From NCBI RefSeq assembly GCF_028617075.1, contig NZ_JAQKGV010000013.1:35636-99635 (forward strand): 64,000 nt of DNA, written 5' to 3'. The DNA comes from Rubrobacter calidifluminis (GTDB lineage Bacteria; Actinomycetota; Rubrobacteria; Rubrobacterales; Rubrobacteraceae). Below the pieces are notes generated by a model. That model made no database searches. It had not been told where the DNA came from and saw nothing but the letters and a program-made list of their open reading frames with translations. Shown here in pieces: positions 63,893 to 64,000 of this stretch (positions are counted from its first letter, which is position 1; every line of letters begins with the position of its first letter). The translations under genes and the position numbers were made by a program.

Positions 63893-64000
63893 ATGGCCGA
63901 GGTGGAGAAGGAGATACGCGAGAAGGGCTACGCCCATCCGGAGAAGCTGGTCAGCACCCAGTGGGTGGCAGATCACCTCTCCGATACCGAAAACGTGCGC
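63893..64000 (+). CDS. Sulfurtransferase (rhodanese-like), N-terminal fragment, cut by window edge
   Basis: Only the first 36 codons are in the window. MAEVEKEIREKGYAHPEKLVST then QWVADHLSD match the start of thiosulfate:cyanide sulfurtransferases (two-domain rhodaneses). The catalytic Cys is beyond the edge. AAGGAGG at 63874-63880 could serve TTG 63884 or ATG 63893. The neighbouring 18-bp element ties it to the sulfate-assimilation operon. Confidence 0.8.
   Translation, partial: MAEVEKEIREKGYAHPEKLVSTQWVADHLSDTENVR

Overview
The window is 64 kb of high-GC actinobacterial chromosome. It has many TTG and GTG starts, 4-nt stop/start overlaps of the NTGA type, a complete set of coenzyme F420 biosynthesis genes, a fused acyl-CoA carboxylase alpha chain, DUF3311 + Na+/solute symporter pairs, and family-level similarity to Rubrobacter-type genomes. 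Assignment to Rubrobacterales is an inference, not proven. I see no rRNA or tRNA genes, CRISPR arrays, transposases or prophage genes. It reads as ordinary, stable chromosome with tightly packed operons.

Layout. 0-5.8 kb is a metal-handling island: the tail of a sensor kinase, phased direct repeats that look like a response-regulator site, a SHOCT protein, a Met-rich multicopper oxidase, a CadC-like (Cys-type) sensor with a small CDF transporter, a Cys-rich and a His-rich membrane protein, and a SmtB/CzrA-like (His/Asp-type) sensor with a full CDF transporter. 5.8-23 kb is mixed: acetyltransferases, two convergent sortases, an old-yellow-enzyme homologue, an alkaline-phosphatase-fold enzyme, a SRAP protein, a MOSC protein, an MFS transporter, HPr, a lipid kinase, an acetyl-CoA synthetase, an MMPL transporter and a split-barrel/TspO fusion. 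23-32 kb is an acyl-CoA / leucine-degradation operon (acyl-CoA dehydrogenase, acyl-CoA ligase, biotin-dependent carboxylase beta and alpha, enoyl-CoA hydratase), with HMG-CoA lyase at 37.6 kb. 32-45 kb holds a Crp-like regulator, an amidase, a Tm-1/PEP-hydrolase pair, ribokinase, a YeeE thiosulfate-type transporter and several transporters.

The most interesting part is 45.8-54 kb. Three F420 genes (cofD-cofC-cofE) are followed directly by a sulfate-assimilation operon: cysH, a siroheme sulfite reductase, an FrhB/FpoF-type F420H2-oxidising iron-sulfur flavoprotein, an unknown small protein, ATP sulfurylase and APS kinase. The adjacent sulfite reductase and FrhB-like subunit look like an unfused, bacterial version of the methanogen F420-dependent sulfite reductase (Fsr). 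An identical 18-bp AT-rich near-palindrome lies upstream of cysH and again at 63.8 kb, between fbiC (F420 core synthesis) and a rhodanese gene. This physically links F420 synthesis with sulfur metabolism. The missing reductase half of FbiB (dehydro-F420 reductase) is found fused to a split-barrel domain at 57.3 kb.

54-64 kb holds a PadR-controlled ABC exporter, a YhhQ-type transporter, a monocarboxylate-type symporter with its DUF3311 partner, a DUF624 membrane protein, fbiC and the start of a rhodanese.
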